A program made the position numbers and the translations under genes. A model generated the notes under the pieces. The model was not told where the DNA came from, ran no database searches, and saw only the letters and a program-made list of their open reading frames with translations. Below, in pieces: positions 42,260 to 51,936 of a DNA stretch of 64,000 nt; the stretch's first letter is position 1; each line of letters opens with the position of its first letter. Source of the stretch: Desulfothermus sp964427155 (GTDB taxonomy: Bacteria; Desulfobacterota; Desulfovibrionia; Desulfovibrionales; Desulfothermaceae); assembly GCA_964427155.1 (NCBI GenBank), contig CAYRSC010000024.1, positions 248,001 to 312,000 of the forward strand, in the 5' to 3' direction.

Positions 42260-43018
42260 TCAGGCCAGGATTATTTCACTAAAGTCTTTTGCATTCAAAC
42301 TGGCTCCTCCTACCAAGACTCCATCCACATTGTCAATACCAATTATCCTGGAGGCATTGTCAGGTTTTACACTTCCTCCATAGAGTATCCTTACCTCCTT
42401 TCCCCTCTCTCCAAAGCTCCTGATAAGCTCTTCTCGTATAAGGGCATGGGCCTCTCTTATCTCCTTCTCTCCTGCCACCTCTCCTGTACCTATGGCCCAC
42501 ACAGGCTCGTAGGCTATGGAGAGCCTGTGGGAGATATCCATATCCTTCTCAAGAGGGTCCAAGGCAGAAGTAAGTTGAGATACAATGACCTCCTCCACCT
42601 TTGATGCCCTTCTCTGAGAAAGGGTCTCTCCAATACACAGTATCACATTGAGCCCCACATCTAATCCAAAGGAGACCTTTCTGGAGATAAGTTCCTCATC
42701 CTCGCCCATGATATGTCTTCTCTCAGAATGCCCCACCAATACATAACTACATCCCACATCCATAAGCATCCCGGGAGATACCTCCCCGGTAAATGCCCCC
42801 TCTTTTGCTGGATAAAAATTCTGGGCCCCCAGGGAAAACCCTTCCTGCTCTCTTATCTGCTCCCACACCACCTCAAGAGAGGTATATGAAGGGATTATCA
42901 GGACCTCCCTATCCCCATCCAGTCTATCTGCTACCATCTTCACCAGTAGAGAAGCCGTCTCTTTTGCCTCCTCCCTTGTCTTGTGCATCTTCCAGTTTGC
43001 GGCCATAAGCCTTTTCAT
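42260..43018 (-). CDS. tpiA: Triosephosphate isomerase
   Basis: A 252-residue glycolytic/gluconeogenic TIM barrel that interconverts dihydroxyacetone phosphate and glyceraldehyde 3-phosphate. Catalytic residues are visible: Lys in NWKMHK near residue 11, His in VLVGHSERR (about 95) and Glu in AYEPVWAIGTG (about 165). The phosphate-binding LYGGSVKPDN and VLVGGASL are also present. It starts after GAGGAGG, 26 bp downstream of pgk. Confidence 0.97.
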   Translation of the reverse strand: MKRLMAANWKMHKTREEAKETASLLVKMVADRLDGDREVLIIPSYTSLEVVWEQIREQEGFSLGAQNFYPAKEGAFTGEVSPGMLMDVGCSYVLVGHSERRHIMGEDEELISRKVSFGLDVGLNVILCIGETLSQRRASKVEEVIVSQLTSALDPLEKDMDISHRLSIAYEPVWAIGTGEVAGEKEIREAHALIREELIRSFGERGKEVRILYGGSVKPDNASRIIGIDNVDGVLVGGASLNAKDFSEIILA

Positions 43019-43044
43019 ATGTGTTCCTCCTCCTTGCTCCCTTT

Positions 43045-44229
43045 TTAACCCTCATATAGTCCAAGTGCCTTTAACCCTGGCAGTTGCTTGCCCTCCAAAA
43101 ACTCCAGAAAAGAGCCCCCTCCTGTGGAGATAAAGGTTATCTTATCCGCCAGATTACATCTGTGGATCAGGTTATCTGTATCTCCTCCCCCCACAATGGT
43201 AACGCCCTCAACCGCGGCCACGCTGTGGGCAAGTCCAAAGGACCCCTGGGAGAAGGATGGGTTTTCAAAGACCCCCATGGGACCATTCCATACCACTGTC
43301 CTGGCATCTTTGAGCACCTCTGCAAACAGGGTATGAGAGGCAGGCCCTATGTCAAATATCTTGCCATCCTCTGATACATCCTGATAAGGGCACACCCCCA
43401 GAGGGGCCTCATTTTTTATGTCCTTCCCCAGCACATAGTCCACAGGCAGATAAAAACTCGTTCCCCTCTCTCTGGCCTTTTCTATTATCTCCTTTGCCTT
43501 ATCAACAAGTTCCTCCTCATATATGGATGCCCCTATACCATATCCCTCTGCCTTTCTAAAGGTATTTGCCATGGCCCCACCTACAATTATCCTGTCCACC
43601 TTCTCCATGAGAGAATTTAATATCCCCAATTTGGTGGAGACCTTGGCACCCCCTGCAATGAGTACATAGGGATGCTCTGGCTTACTCAAATAATTATTGA
43701 GGTATTCTATCTCCTTCTTTATCAAAAAACCTGCACAAACCTCCTGCATCTGCTCAGGTACGCCCACCACAGAGGCATGGGCCCGATGCACCACCCCAAA
43801 GGCGTCATTCATATATATCTCTCCAAGGGAGGCAAGGGCCTTGCTGAAAAGGGGATCGTTTTTTGTCTCCCCTTCATGGAAACGAAGATTCTCCAGCACC
43901 ACTATCTCCCCTTCCCCCATATCAGATACCATCTTCTCCACATCCTCTCCAATACAATCTGGGGCCATCTTTACCTCTACAGATAAAAGTTCCTCCAGCT
44001 TCCTGGCCACTGGTCTAAGGGAAAGCTCTGAAACAACCTTTCCCTTGGGTTTCCCAAGATGGGAACAGGCAATGAGCCTCCCCCCCTGTTTCAGGATATA
44101 CTCTATGGTGGGAAGGGCCGCCTTTATACGGGAGGCGTCCTGGATCTCCCCAGCACTTAAGGGGACATTGAAATCAAACCTACCCAGTATCCTTTTGCCT
44201 TTTATATCTATCTCATCTATAAACTTCAT
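43045..44229 (-). CDS. pgk: Phosphoglycerate kinase
   Basis: A 394-residue two-domain kinase that transfers phosphate between 1,3-bisphosphoglycerate and ADP. Seen: the substrate-binding RFDFNVP near residue 17, SHLGKPKG (about 57), the IAGGAKVSTK hinge region, the KNEAP/GPMGVFE nucleotide region and the C-terminal STGGGSFLEFLEGKQLPG loop. Length is normal. It starts after GGGGGAGG and leads the pgk-tpiA-secG operon. Confidence 0.97.
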   Translation of the reverse strand: MKFIDEIDIKGKRILGRFDFNVPLSAGEIQDASRIKAALPTIEYILKQGGRLIACSHLGKPKGKVVSELSLRPVARKLEELLSVEVKMAPDCIGEDVEKMVSDMGEGEIVVLENLRFHEGETKNDPLFSKALASLGEIYMNDAFGVVHRAHASVVGVPEQMQEVCAGFLIKKEIEYLNNYLSKPEHPYVLIAGGAKVSTKLGILNSLMEKVDRIIVGGAMANTFRKAEGYGIGASIYEEELVDKAKEIIEKARERGTSFYLPVDYVLGKDIKNEAPLGVCPYQDVSEDGKIFDIGPASHTLFAEVLKDARTVVWNGPMGVFENPSFSQGSFGLAHSVAAVEGVTIVGGGDTDNLIHRCNLADKITFISTGGGSFLEFLEGKQLPGLKALGLYEG

Positions 44230-44279
44230 TACACACCTCCCCCTGCTTTGGTCTTAAGTTTTTTCATATAACCCCATCC

Positions 44280-45089
44280 TCACCTGGCATATATCCCAAG
44301 GTCAAGGATACACCTATCCCCTATTGACATATTATATCTACGGGCAAAGCTCTCCTGATTCATTGCAAGCTCCAGATACCCCTGACTTCCGTCAAGGATC
44401 CCCGCATCTCCCGGGGGGATTGAGGAATAATTCATGACAATCCACAGGGGTATCTCAACAGGTCCCCTCAAAAATATCCTCTCTCGCACCCGCAGGGAAG
44501 TCCACCAGCAAGAAGGGATATTTAATACACAGTTTCCAAATCTATCAATGTGAATAATACGAGCTGATAGCCTCCCCCCCTGAAGACTTATTTCCTCCAT
44601 TTCAAGGGTAGAGATCTGTGCCCTGGAAAGGGGCTCTCCCATCTCCGTCGCCCCCTTGCCTCTGGCCAGTTCAATGGCCACTGGAGCAAATACATCCCTT
44701 CCATGAAATGTACTACTCACAGCCCCCCTAAAAAATCCCCTTCTTAGACGATAGATCTCCTCTCTAGAGGGGTGACGATAGAGGAGTTCTGAGACAACTC
44801 CATTGTCTGGACAAATGAGCCATTTGTTATCCTTCAGGATAATCAAGATATCCCTCTCACTTCCCACCCCTGGGTCCACTACTGCCAGTACAATACAATC
44901 CCGTGGTAGATACTCCCATGTGGATGCCAGAAAAAATCCCCCCTGATAGAGGTTGTGGGCGTCTATCTGGTGGGATATATCCAGAAAAAAGGCATCTTCT
45001 ATCTCTGATAATATCCTTGCCTTCATCTGGCATACATAGGGGTCTGCCAGACCAAAATCTGTGAGCAAACAGAACACATGCCTCTTCAT
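44280..45089 (-). CDS. SAM hydrolase (SAM hydroxide adenosyltransferase) family protein, DUF62
   Basis: A protein of about 269 residues of the family that includes SAM hydrolase and the fluorinase/chlorinase. Seen: LLTDFGLADPYV at the start, DISHQI, VVDPGVGS and STFHGRDVFAP, all conserved positions of the family. Characterised prokaryotic members mostly split S-adenosylmethionine into adenosine and methionine. The ATG at 45089 begins the domain; an upstream in-frame GTG at 45107 is possible. It lies between an HD-domain gene and pgk on the same strand. Confidence 0.9.
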   Translation of the reverse strand: MKRHVFCLLTDFGLADPYVCQMKARILSEIEDAFFLDISHQIDAHNLYQGGFFLASTWEYLPRDCIVLAVVDPGVGSERDILIILKDNKWLICPDNGVVSELLYRHPSREEIYRLRRGFFRGAVSSTFHGRDVFAPVAIELARGKGATEMGEPLSRAQISTLEMEEISLQGGRLSARIIHIDRFGNCVLNIPSCWWTSLRVRERIFLRGPVEIPLWIVMNYSSIPPGDAGILDGSQGYLELAMNQESFARRYNMSIGDRCILDLGIYAR

Positions 45090-45159
45090 AACCTCTGATA
45101 CTATCACTTAAACCTGCAATGCTCAATGAAAAAACCCACAGGACCATCCCCTGAAATAA

Positions 45160-45711
45160 TCACAGTCCCACCTCTGATGCCACACTAGAGATGGCCTCTA
45201 TACACATCTGAGAAAATTCAGCAAAAGAAAGTCCCAATTTTTCACACTCCATTATCCTCTCCCTGGATACATTGGCGGCAAAACTTTTGTCCTTCATCTT
45301 CTTCTTAAGGCTCTTGGGCTTCATCCCTTCCATGCCCTGTGGTCGCACCAGGGCATTTGCCCTTATAAGACCCGTAATGGTTTCCCCGCAGCGAAGTGCA
45401 ATATCCAGGGTAGAGGAAGGTTCCACTCCTGTATATTCACTATTATGGGCAACTATGGCATGAAGGGCCTCTGGGGGCAACTTATCCTTTAATAACTCCT
45501 CCACCGCCACCCTCCCATGTAATTGAGGGTTCTCCTTTGTCCTTTCATAATCAATGTCGTGGAGGAGCCCCACCATTGCCCACAAATCCTCGTCCTCCCC
45601 AAAATGTCTCGCAAGTCTCCTCATCACTGCCTCAGTCTCAAGGGAGTGAAATATAAGGGACCTTTCCTGAATATGTTCTTTCAAAAGGGCCAGGGCTTCT
45701 TCTCTCTCCAT
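45160..45711 (-). CDS. HD-domain protein (metal-dependent phosphohydrolase type)
   Basis: A protein of about 183 residues. HD-superfamily metal ligands are visible: the first His in FHSLETEAVMRRLA, the LLHDIDYER motif and the later AHNSEY. No second domain is present. Related small HD proteins are annotated as HDIG-type hydrolases with unknown nucleotide substrates. The ATG at 45711 follows a GGTGAGG site and is preferred over an in-frame start seven codons upstream. Confidence 0.85.
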   Translation of the reverse strand: MEREEALALLKEHIQERSLIFHSLETEAVMRRLARHFGEDEDLWAMVGLLHDIDYERTKENPQLHGRVAVEELLKDKLPPEALHAIVAHNSEYTGVEPSSTLDIALRCGETITGLIRANALVRPQGMEGMKPKSLKKKMKDKSFAANVSRERIMECEKLGLSFAEFSQMCIEAISSVASEVGL

Positions 45712-45746
45712 AACCTCACCACCTCCCCACATAGTAAGGATTTAAC

Positions 45747-45772
45747 AAAAAAGCCCCCCAATAAAGGGGGGC
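45747..45772 (-). terminator. Terminator after the alanine/glycine symporter gene
   Basis: A 7-bp GCCCCCC/GGGGGGC stem with a 6-nt AATAAA loop is followed on the minus strand by six T. It separates the glycine/alanine cluster from the HD-domain gene and may also work on the plus strand. Confidence 0.88.
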
Positions 45773-45809
45773 CCTTTCTTTTTCCCTAAAAACACACATT
45801 CCCCTGGAA

Positions 45810-47195
45810 TTAGATCTGACCTGCCTTTAGTTTGTCCAGATACTCGTCCATGGTCTTGGCGGCCACACCGCTTAATACAATGAGTCCAATGAGGTTTGGA
45901 ATGGCCATGAACCCATTGAGGACGTCAGAGAGGGTCCACACAAAGGAGAGCTTGGCTACTGCACCAATAAAGGCGGCAATAACAAAGAGGATCCTGTAGG
46001 GGATATTGGTCTTGGAACCAAAGAGATATTCTGTACACTGCTCACCGTAATAGGACCATCCCAGGATAGTGGAATATCCAAAAAGCGCAGAACCTATGGT
46101 AACAATATAGGCCCCAAAGGTACCAAGGGAAGAACTAAATGCAGAAATGGTAAGGGCAGTGCTGGTCTCTCCATTTGTCCACACACCAGTCATCACAATA
46201 GCCAGGGCGGTAATGGAACAGGTAACAATGGTATCTATAAAGGTTCCCACCATGGCCACCAGTCCCTGCCTTCCAGGATCAGCAGTCTTTGCAGCAGAAT
46301 GGGCAAGGGACCCAGTACCAAGACCTGCCTCATTGGAGAAGATCCCCCTGGCAACCCCAAACTGAAGGGCCTTTGCCACGGTGGCACCAGCAAATCCACC
46401 CATTGCGGCCTGACCAGTAAAGGCGCTCTTAAAGATAAGGGCCATAGCAGTTCCCAGTTTACTGATATTTAACAGGATCACCAGAAGACCTCCAGCGATA
46501 TAGATCACTGCCATAAAGGGAACAAAGTATTCAGTAACACTTCCCAGCCTCTGGATTCCACCCAGGATGACCAGGGCCGTGAACACCGCCAGCACAGCAC
46601 CCACAATATAATTACTCATAGTCACATTCTGGACACTAAATAGCTTTGCAATAGAGAGGGCAACACTATTGGACTGGACCATACATCCAATTCCAAAAGC
46701 CGCAATCATTCCAGAAAATGCAAAGGCCACAGCGAGTATCTTCCCCAGGGGCTTCCCTATATACTGGGATGCCCCATCTTCCAGATAATAAAAGGCCCCA
46801 CCGATCATGGTACCGTCCTCTGCCTTTCTTCTGTACTTAACCCCCAGCAGGGCCTCAGTTGCCCTTGTGGCCATCCCAATGAGGGCTGTGAGCCACATCC
46901 AGAGAGGGGCCCCAGGTCCACCCAGGGCAATAGCAGTGGCCACACCGGCAATATTACCATTTCCCACAGTGGCCGCCAGGGTGGTCATAAGTGCCTGGAA
47001 TGGGGTAATATCGCCTTCTCCCTTTGCCTTTGATTTAAAAGAGGCACCTGTAAAGGCAAGTTTCAAGGCAAGTCCCAGTTTTCTAAACTGAACCCCCCGA
47101 TACCTGATAGTTAAAAGGATACCAGTAAAAAATAGGGCAACCATCATGTACTTACCCCACATAAAACTGTCCAGCACATTCAACAGATGCATCAT
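45810..47195 (-). CDS. Alanine/glycine:cation symporter (AGCS family)
   Basis: A sodium-coupled amino-acid carrier of about 461 residues with roughly ten to eleven membrane helices. The family motifs are clear: TPFQALMTTLAATVGNGNIAG, ALGGPGAPLWMWLTA and IFSNEAGLGTGSLAH. Substrates in the family are alanine and glycine, which fits the neighbouring alanine dehydrogenase and glycine cleavage genes. The ATG at 47195 has AGGAGG 8 bp upstream; an earlier in-frame start overlapping the Lrp gene is less likely. It is the last gene of the cluster and has its own terminator. Confidence 0.93.
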   Translation of the reverse strand: MMHLLNVLDSFMWGKYMMVALFFTGILLTIRYRGVQFRKLGLALKLAFTGASFKSKAKGEGDITPFQALMTTLAATVGNGNIAGVATAIALGGPGAPLWMWLTALIGMATRATEALLGVKYRRKAEDGTMIGGAFYYLEDGASQYIGKPLGKILAVAFAFSGMIAAFGIGCMVQSNSVALSIAKLFSVQNVTMSNYIVGAVLAVFTALVILGGIQRLGSVTEYFVPFMAVIYIAGGLLVILLNISKLGTAMALIFKSAFTGQAAMGGFAGATVAKALQFGVARGIFSNEAGLGTGSLAHSAAKTADPGRQGLVAMVGTFIDTIVTCSITALAIVMTGVWTNGETSTALTISAFSSSLGTFGAYIVTIGSALFGYSTILGWSYYGEQCTEYLFGSKTNIPYRILFVIAAFIGAVAKLSFVWTLSDVLNGFMAIPNLIGLIVLSGVAAKTMDEYLDKLKAGQI

Positions 47196-47230
47196 AACAC
47201 TATCCTCCTGGCTTTTTAAATTAACGAAGC

Positions 47231-47680
47231 TCAAAGTACATAGGGTACTCTAACATTATATCCTTTATAAATCACAAAGGTCTCCAGGGACTGGACGTCC
47301 TCTATCTTACTTACCTCCTCAGCATAAAATTCTTTAAGTCCATATTTGTCATTAAATATCACAAAGAGCATAAGATCATATCTTCCTGTAACCACACTTA
47401 CTGAAACCACACCACGGAGCCTGCTAAATTCCTCTCCCTTCTTAAACATATCCGTGGTCTTTAGCTTCACCCCAATAATCACCAGCTGATGATTTGGAAC
47501 ACCCTCAATATCCACCAGTCCTTCTATAGAGAGGAGGCCTGCGTCTATCATCTTTCTCACCCTCGCCCGAACTGTGTTCTCTGTAATGTTCAACTTTCGA
47601 GCAATCTTCTTAAAGGACTTTCTTCCCTCTCTAAGTTCTTTTATAATCCTGAGGTTTATCTCATCCACCTTCACTCTCAT
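47231..47680 (-). CDS. Lrp/AsnC-family transcriptional regulator
   Basis: A 149-residue regulator with an N-terminal helix-turn-helix (SFKKIARKLNITENTVRARV, about 21-40) and a C-terminal ligand-binding RAM domain (GVVSVSVVTGRYDLMLFV). Lrp/AsnC proteins respond to amino acids. Here it lies between alanine dehydrogenase and the alanine/glycine symporter, so alanine or glycine is the likely effector (inference). The 87-bp gap upstream may hold its own promoter; no clear boxes or operator were found there. Confidence 0.93.
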   Translation of the reverse strand: MRVKVDEINLRIIKELREGRKSFKKIARKLNITENTVRARVRKMIDAGLLSIEGLVDIEGVPNHQLVIIGVKLKTTDMFKKGEEFSRLRGVVSVSVVTGRYDLMLFVIFNDKYGLKEFYAEEVSKIEDVQSLETFVIYKGYNVRVPYVL

Positions 47681-47767
47681 ATAATCTCCACCGAAGAAGG
47701 AATTTTAGGGAGAATATAGACAGATATAGGTAAAACATTTTTGTATTTTTTTCAATAGGTTTTTCCC

Positions 47768-48892
47768 CTATTGTGCAAGAACCTTCTCCGGAGGCTCATA
47801 CACATCCATCATATCAAATGCCCGGGCCACAGGGGCACAGGTGAGTTTCCCCAGATAGGTATTGAGTCCCTTTAGCAGGGCAGGATTGTCCTTACAAGCC
47901 TGTTTTACCCCCTTGGATGCCAGTTCAATGCCATATCTTATAGTGGCATGATTCAGGGCAAAGGTTGAGGTACGGGAATATGCCCCAGGCATATTTGCCA
48001 CACAATAGTGGAGTACCTTCTCCACCACATAAACAGGGTCACTATGGGTGGTGGGTTTTGAGGTCTCAGCGCATCCTCCCTGATCAATTGCCACATCCAC
48101 GATAATAGAGCCTGGTTTCATTAGCTTTAGATGTTCTCTGGAGATGAGTTTAGGGGCCTTTGCACCAGGGATAAGGACCGCACCTATCACCATGTCTGCC
48201 TTTGCAAGGGCCACTTCTATATTATGACTGTTACTGAACTGGGTGAAGACATTGGAGGGAAGGATATTCTCCAGATGTTCCAGGGTCCTCACATTAATAT
48301 CCAGTACTGTCACAGTTGCCCCCATTCCTGCAGCGGTCTTTGCCGCATTGCTCCCAACCATTCCACCCCCTATAATCAGGATATTTGCCGGGAACACCCC
48401 AGGGACTCCAGTGGGGAGTATTCCCCGTCCACCCCTGGGTCTACCCAAAAAATAGGCACCCATAAGGGGGGCCATCCTTCCCGCCACCTCACTCATGGGC
48501 TTTAAAAGGGGGAGGGTACCATCTGACTCCTGCACGGTCTCATAGGCCATGGCAATTATCTCCCGTTCCAGACATGCCCTTGTGAGTATCTCATCTGCGG
48601 CAAGGTGAAAATAGGTGTATAGGAGGTGTCCCCGTCTCATAAGTGGATACTCCTGGGGGAGGGGCTCCTTCACCTTTACTATCATCTCACAGCTATCCCA
48701 TACCTCTTCTGCAGTATCCAGTATTCTGGCCCCTACTCTTACATATTCTTCATCTGAAATACCAGAGCCCTCTCCTGCTCCCTTTTCAATATACACCTCA
48801 TGTCCTGCCTCCACATAGGCCCGTGCAGCAGCAGGGGTCATCCCCACCCGAAACTCATTGTTTTTTATCTCCTTAGGGCACCCTATCTTCAT
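47768..48892 (-). CDS. ald: Alanine dehydrogenase
   Basis: A 374-residue NAD-dependent enzyme that interconverts L-alanine and pyruvate plus ammonia. Seen: MKIGCPKEIKNNEFRVGMTP at the N-terminus, KVKEP with the catalytic lysine, the catalytic histidine in YTYFHLAAD, the Rossmann motif IIGGGMVGSNAAK, and the substrate region VDVAIDQGGC. The start overlaps the last 20 bases of lipA, which ties it to the lipoate/glycine cleavage genes. Confidence 0.96.
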   Translation of the reverse strand: MKIGCPKEIKNNEFRVGMTPAAARAYVEAGHEVYIEKGAGEGSGISDEEYVRVGARILDTAEEVWDSCEMIVKVKEPLPQEYPLMRRGHLLYTYFHLAADEILTRACLEREIIAMAYETVQESDGTLPLLKPMSEVAGRMAPLMGAYFLGRPRGGRGILPTGVPGVFPANILIIGGGMVGSNAAKTAAGMGATVTVLDINVRTLEHLENILPSNVFTQFSNSHNIEVALAKADMVIGAVLIPGAKAPKLISREHLKLMKPGSIIVDVAIDQGGCAETSKPTTHSDPVYVVEKVLHYCVANMPGAYSRTSTFALNHATIRYGIELASKGVKQACKDNPALLKGLNTYLGKLTCAPVARAFDMMDVYEPPEKVLAQ

Positions 48893-49778
48893 AGTCTCTC
48901 TCCTTTTTTTTCCTTATTTTCTCATAACACTCCCTTGCCTTAAAAGAACTCCTCACAAAGGGACCAGCCAGGGCCACCTTAAATCCCATATCCAGGGCCC
49001 GCATCTCCAGATAGGAAAATTCCTCAGGGGTGTAATACCTCACCACTTCTAAATTTCCTCTGGTGGGTTGAAGATATTGACCAATAGTCACAGCATCACA
49101 TCCCGCATCCCTTAAGTCCAGAAGCACCTCCTCTATCTCCTCTATACTCTCCCCCAATCCCACCATGATCCCGGACTTCACAACGAGGGAGGGAGAGATC
49201 TCCCTGCTTTTGCGCAGTAGTTCAAGGGAACGATAATAGTCCGCCCCTGGTCTTACCTTGCTATAGAGAGAAGGCACTGTTTCCACATTGTGATTCAATA
49301 CCACCACAGGGGATTTTAATACCGTGGAAAGGGCAGAAATATCTCCTTTAAAATCCGGTACAAGGACCTCAACCAGAGAGGAAGGGGACACATGGGTAAT
49401 GGAAGAGACAACCTTAACAAAGTGGGAAGCACCACCATCTGAGAGGTCATCCCTGGTAACAGAGGTAAGCACCACATAGCTAAGACCCATCTTAACCACA
49501 AAATCCGCAATATTGTGAGGCTCATCAGGGTCAAGGGGACGGGGAATCCCACTGGCAACAGAACAAAATCTGCAATTTCTGGTACAAATTGGTCCCATGA
49601 TCAAAAATGTGGCAGTCCCTCTGGAGAAACATTCCCATCTATTGGGACACCTTGCCTCCTCACACACAGTATGAAGACCCTTGGAATCCAAGAGACACTT
49701 GGTCCTCCCAAATGCAGGGGTGGTGGGAAGTCTTGTGGTAAGCCACGGGGGTTTTGGACGTCTAGGGAAATTATTCAT
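48873..49778 (-). CDS. lipA: Lipoyl synthase
   Basis: A 301-residue radical SAM enzyme that inserts two sulfurs into octanoyl groups on carrier proteins such as GcvH. Both iron-sulfur sites are visible: the auxiliary cluster cysteines (CEEARCPNRWEC, about 38-49) and the radical SAM CTRNCRFC (about 61-68). The C-terminal RSSF motif that ligates the auxiliary cluster is present. The ATG overlaps the lipB stop by 4 bp. Confidence 0.96.
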   Translation of the reverse strand: MNNFPRRPKPPWLTTRLPTTPAFGRTKCLLDSKGLHTVCEEARCPNRWECFSRGTATFLIMGPICTRNCRFCSVASGIPRPLDPDEPHNIADFVVKMGLSYVVLTSVTRDDLSDGGASHFVKVVSSITHVSPSSLVEVLVPDFKGDISALSTVLKSPVVVLNHNVETVPSLYSKVRPGADYYRSLELLRKSREISPSLVVKSGIMVGLGESIEEIEEVLLDLRDAGCDAVTIGQYLQPTRGNLEVVRYYTPEEFSYLEMRALDMGFKVALAGPFVRSSFKARECYEKIRKKKERDYEDRVP

Positions 49779-50467
49779 CTGAAAATCTCCTCACCTTCTT
49801 TCAGGTTCTCATCTATCCCCTCTATTTCAAGGGAAAAAACATCTGAAAACACATCAAGGGCAATCCTCTTTACCTCCCTCATCTCTATCTTCTCTGACGC
49901 ATAATCTTCAAGGGAGCCAATGTTGATTCCCTTTAATCCACATGGATTTATCCAGGAAAAAAAGTCCTTATTCACACAGATATTGAGGGCAAGCCCGTGA
50001 TAGGAGATACCCCTTCTTATGGCTATACCCACGCTTCCCACCTTACAATCACCCATCCACACACCTCTATTCAGGGGATTCCTGCATAAATCAAGCCCAA
50101 ACCTATGGGCTATCTCTATCATCACCTCTTCCAGAAGAAAAACCATATCTCTCACAGGCAAGCGGGGAGATCTCAAATCAAAGATAGGATACACAACCAG
50201 TTGTCCAGGACCATGATAGGTAATGTCTCCTCCTCGGGTTATGTGAAAGACCTCTACTCCCCTATCTCTGAGCACATTATCTCCCACCAACAGGTTCTCT
50301 CGTCTTCCATGTCTTCCAATGGTAAACACGGGCATATGTTCCACAAGGATCAACACATCCTTCTCTGGTCTTTTCTCTATCTTTTCTCTCACCACCTGCT
50401 CTTGAAACTCAAGAGCCCTTTTATAGGGCACATATCCTGCTGGAATAAAGACCCTGCACCTTCTCAT
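49775..50467 (-). CDS. lipB: Octanoyltransferase
   Basis: A 230-residue transferase that moves octanoate from acyl carrier protein to GcvH and other lipoyl domains. Seen: EHMPVFTIGRHG, the RGGDITYHGPGQLVVYPI motif, the catalytic lysine in CKVGSVGIAIRRGISYHG and the catalytic cysteine in INPCGLKG. The ATG at 50467 lies directly after the gcvPB stop; longer in-frame extensions run inside gcvPB and are unlikely. It lies next to lipA, and together they lipoylate GcvH encoded upstream. Confidence 0.95.
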   Translation of the reverse strand: MRRCRVFIPAGYVPYKRALEFQEQVVREKIEKRPEKDVLILVEHMPVFTIGRHGRRENLLVGDNVLRDRGVEVFHITRGGDITYHGPGQLVVYPIFDLRSPRLPVRDMVFLLEEVMIEIAHRFGLDLCRNPLNRGVWMGDCKVGSVGIAIRRGISYHGLALNICVNKDFFSWINPCGLKGINIGSLEDYASEKIEMREVKRIALDVFSDVFSLEIEGIDENLKEGEEIFR

Positions 50468-50469
50468 AA

Positions 50470-51936
50470 TTAGTATCCAGTGAGACACGGTTTCCTGGCG
50501 GCAAGTACCTCGTCCAATCTCTTCACCTTTGTATTGTGAGGAGCATTTTTCACCACCTCTGGGTCTGTCTGAGACTCTTCCACTATCTTCCTTATGGCCC
50601 ATATAAATCTATCCAGATTCTCCTTGGATTCGGTTTCTGTAGGCTCTATCATGATTGCCCCATGTACCACCAGGGGAAAATAGATAGTTGGTGGATGGAA
50701 ACCATAGTCAATGAGCCTCTTGGCCAGATCCAGGGTGGATACCTTGTACTTTAAAAGTCCCTTGTCAGTAAACACACACTCATGCATACATGTGCGGTCA
50801 TAGGGAAGATGAAGCACCCCCTTTAAGCACTCCTTGAGATAGTTGGCATTTAGTACCGCAAGCTCAGTGGCCCTTTTGAGCTCTCGGCCCATGGTCAAGA
50901 TATAGCAATAGGCCTTTACCATCACCAGGAAGTTCCCATAAAAGGAGTGAACCCTTCCAATGGAATCTGGATAGTCACTGGAGAGGACATATCTTTCCCC
51001 CTCCCTTTCCACTCTGGGCACAGGTAAAAAATCCACTAGTTCCTCAGTAACACACACAGGGCCAGAGCCAGGTCCACCTCCCCCGTGAGGGGCAGAAAAG
51101 GTCTTGTGAAGATTTAGATGGAGGATGTCAATGCCACTCTTTTTTAGATCCACCACTCCCATAAGGGCATTAAGGTTGGCCCCATCACAATATACCAGTC
51201 CGCCCTTCCCATGGACTATATCCGATATCTTTTTGATGTTTTCCTCAAAGAGTCCAAGAGTATTTGGATTGGTAACCATGATTCCCGCAGTATCTTCATC
51301 CATAAGTCTCTCCACCTCCTCAGGAGATAATATCCCCTGCTCATTGGAGGCAATCTTCACTGTATCATATCCACAGATGGCTGAAGATGCGGGATTGGTA
51401 CCATGGGCAGTATCTGGAATGAGTATCTTTTTCCTGGGCCTGCCCTTTTTCTTATGATAGGCATACATTATTCTAATTCCAGTGTATTCCCCATGAGCAC
51501 CAGCCGCAGGCTGAAGGGTGACTCCGTCCATGCCTGTTATTTCCTTTAACATCTCTTCTAGATGATACATAAGACGCAAGGGAGCCTGCACCATCTCAGA
51601 TGGGAGGAGGGGATGCACTGCGGTGAATTCCTCTTTAGATGCAATGGTCTCATTTATCTTGGGGTTATATTTCATGGTGCATGAGCCAAGGGGGTAGGTC
51701 CCTGTATCCACTCCAAAGTTCCATTGAGAGAGGCGAGTATAGTGTCTAACTACATCTACCTCGCTCAGTTCAGGAAGGGGCAAATCCTCTCTCTTCAGTT
51801 TCTCCTCTACCTCCTCCTCTGGCACCTCACAGGGAGGAAGGGAATATCCCTTGCGTCCCTTTTTACTGGTCTCCCACAGGAGGTTTTCTTCCATTACCAG
51901 AGAAGTGGTCCCCTGGGCAGTAAACTCTTTTAGCAT
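50470..51936 (-). CDS. gcvPB: Glycine dehydrogenase (decarboxylating) subunit 2
   Basis: A 488-residue PLP-binding subunit of the split P-protein. The active-site lysine is in LNLHKTFSAPHGGGGPGSG, and the PLP-phosphate region LQPAAGAHGEYTG is also seen. With GcvPA it decarboxylates glycine and passes the aminomethyl group to lipoylated GcvH. It overlaps gcvPA by 7 bp and has AAGGAGGTG at the start. Confidence 0.97.
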   Translation of the reverse strand: MLKEFTAQGTTSLVMEENLLWETSKKGRKGYSLPPCEVPEEEVEEKLKREDLPLPELSEVDVVRHYTRLSQWNFGVDTGTYPLGSCTMKYNPKINETIASKEEFTAVHPLLPSEMVQAPLRLMYHLEEMLKEITGMDGVTLQPAAGAHGEYTGIRIMYAYHKKKGRPRKKILIPDTAHGTNPASSAICGYDTVKIASNEQGILSPEEVERLMDEDTAGIMVTNPNTLGLFEENIKKISDIVHGKGGLVYCDGANLNALMGVVDLKKSGIDILHLNLHKTFSAPHGGGGPGSGPVCVTEELVDFLPVPRVEREGERYVLSSDYPDSIGRVHSFYGNFLVMVKAYCYILTMGRELKRATELAVLNANYLKECLKGVLHLPYDRTCMHECVFTDKGLLKYKVSTLDLAKRLIDYGFHPPTIYFPLVVHGAIMIEPTETESKENLDRFIWAIRKIVEESQTDPEVVKNAPHNTKVKRLDEVLAARKPCLTGY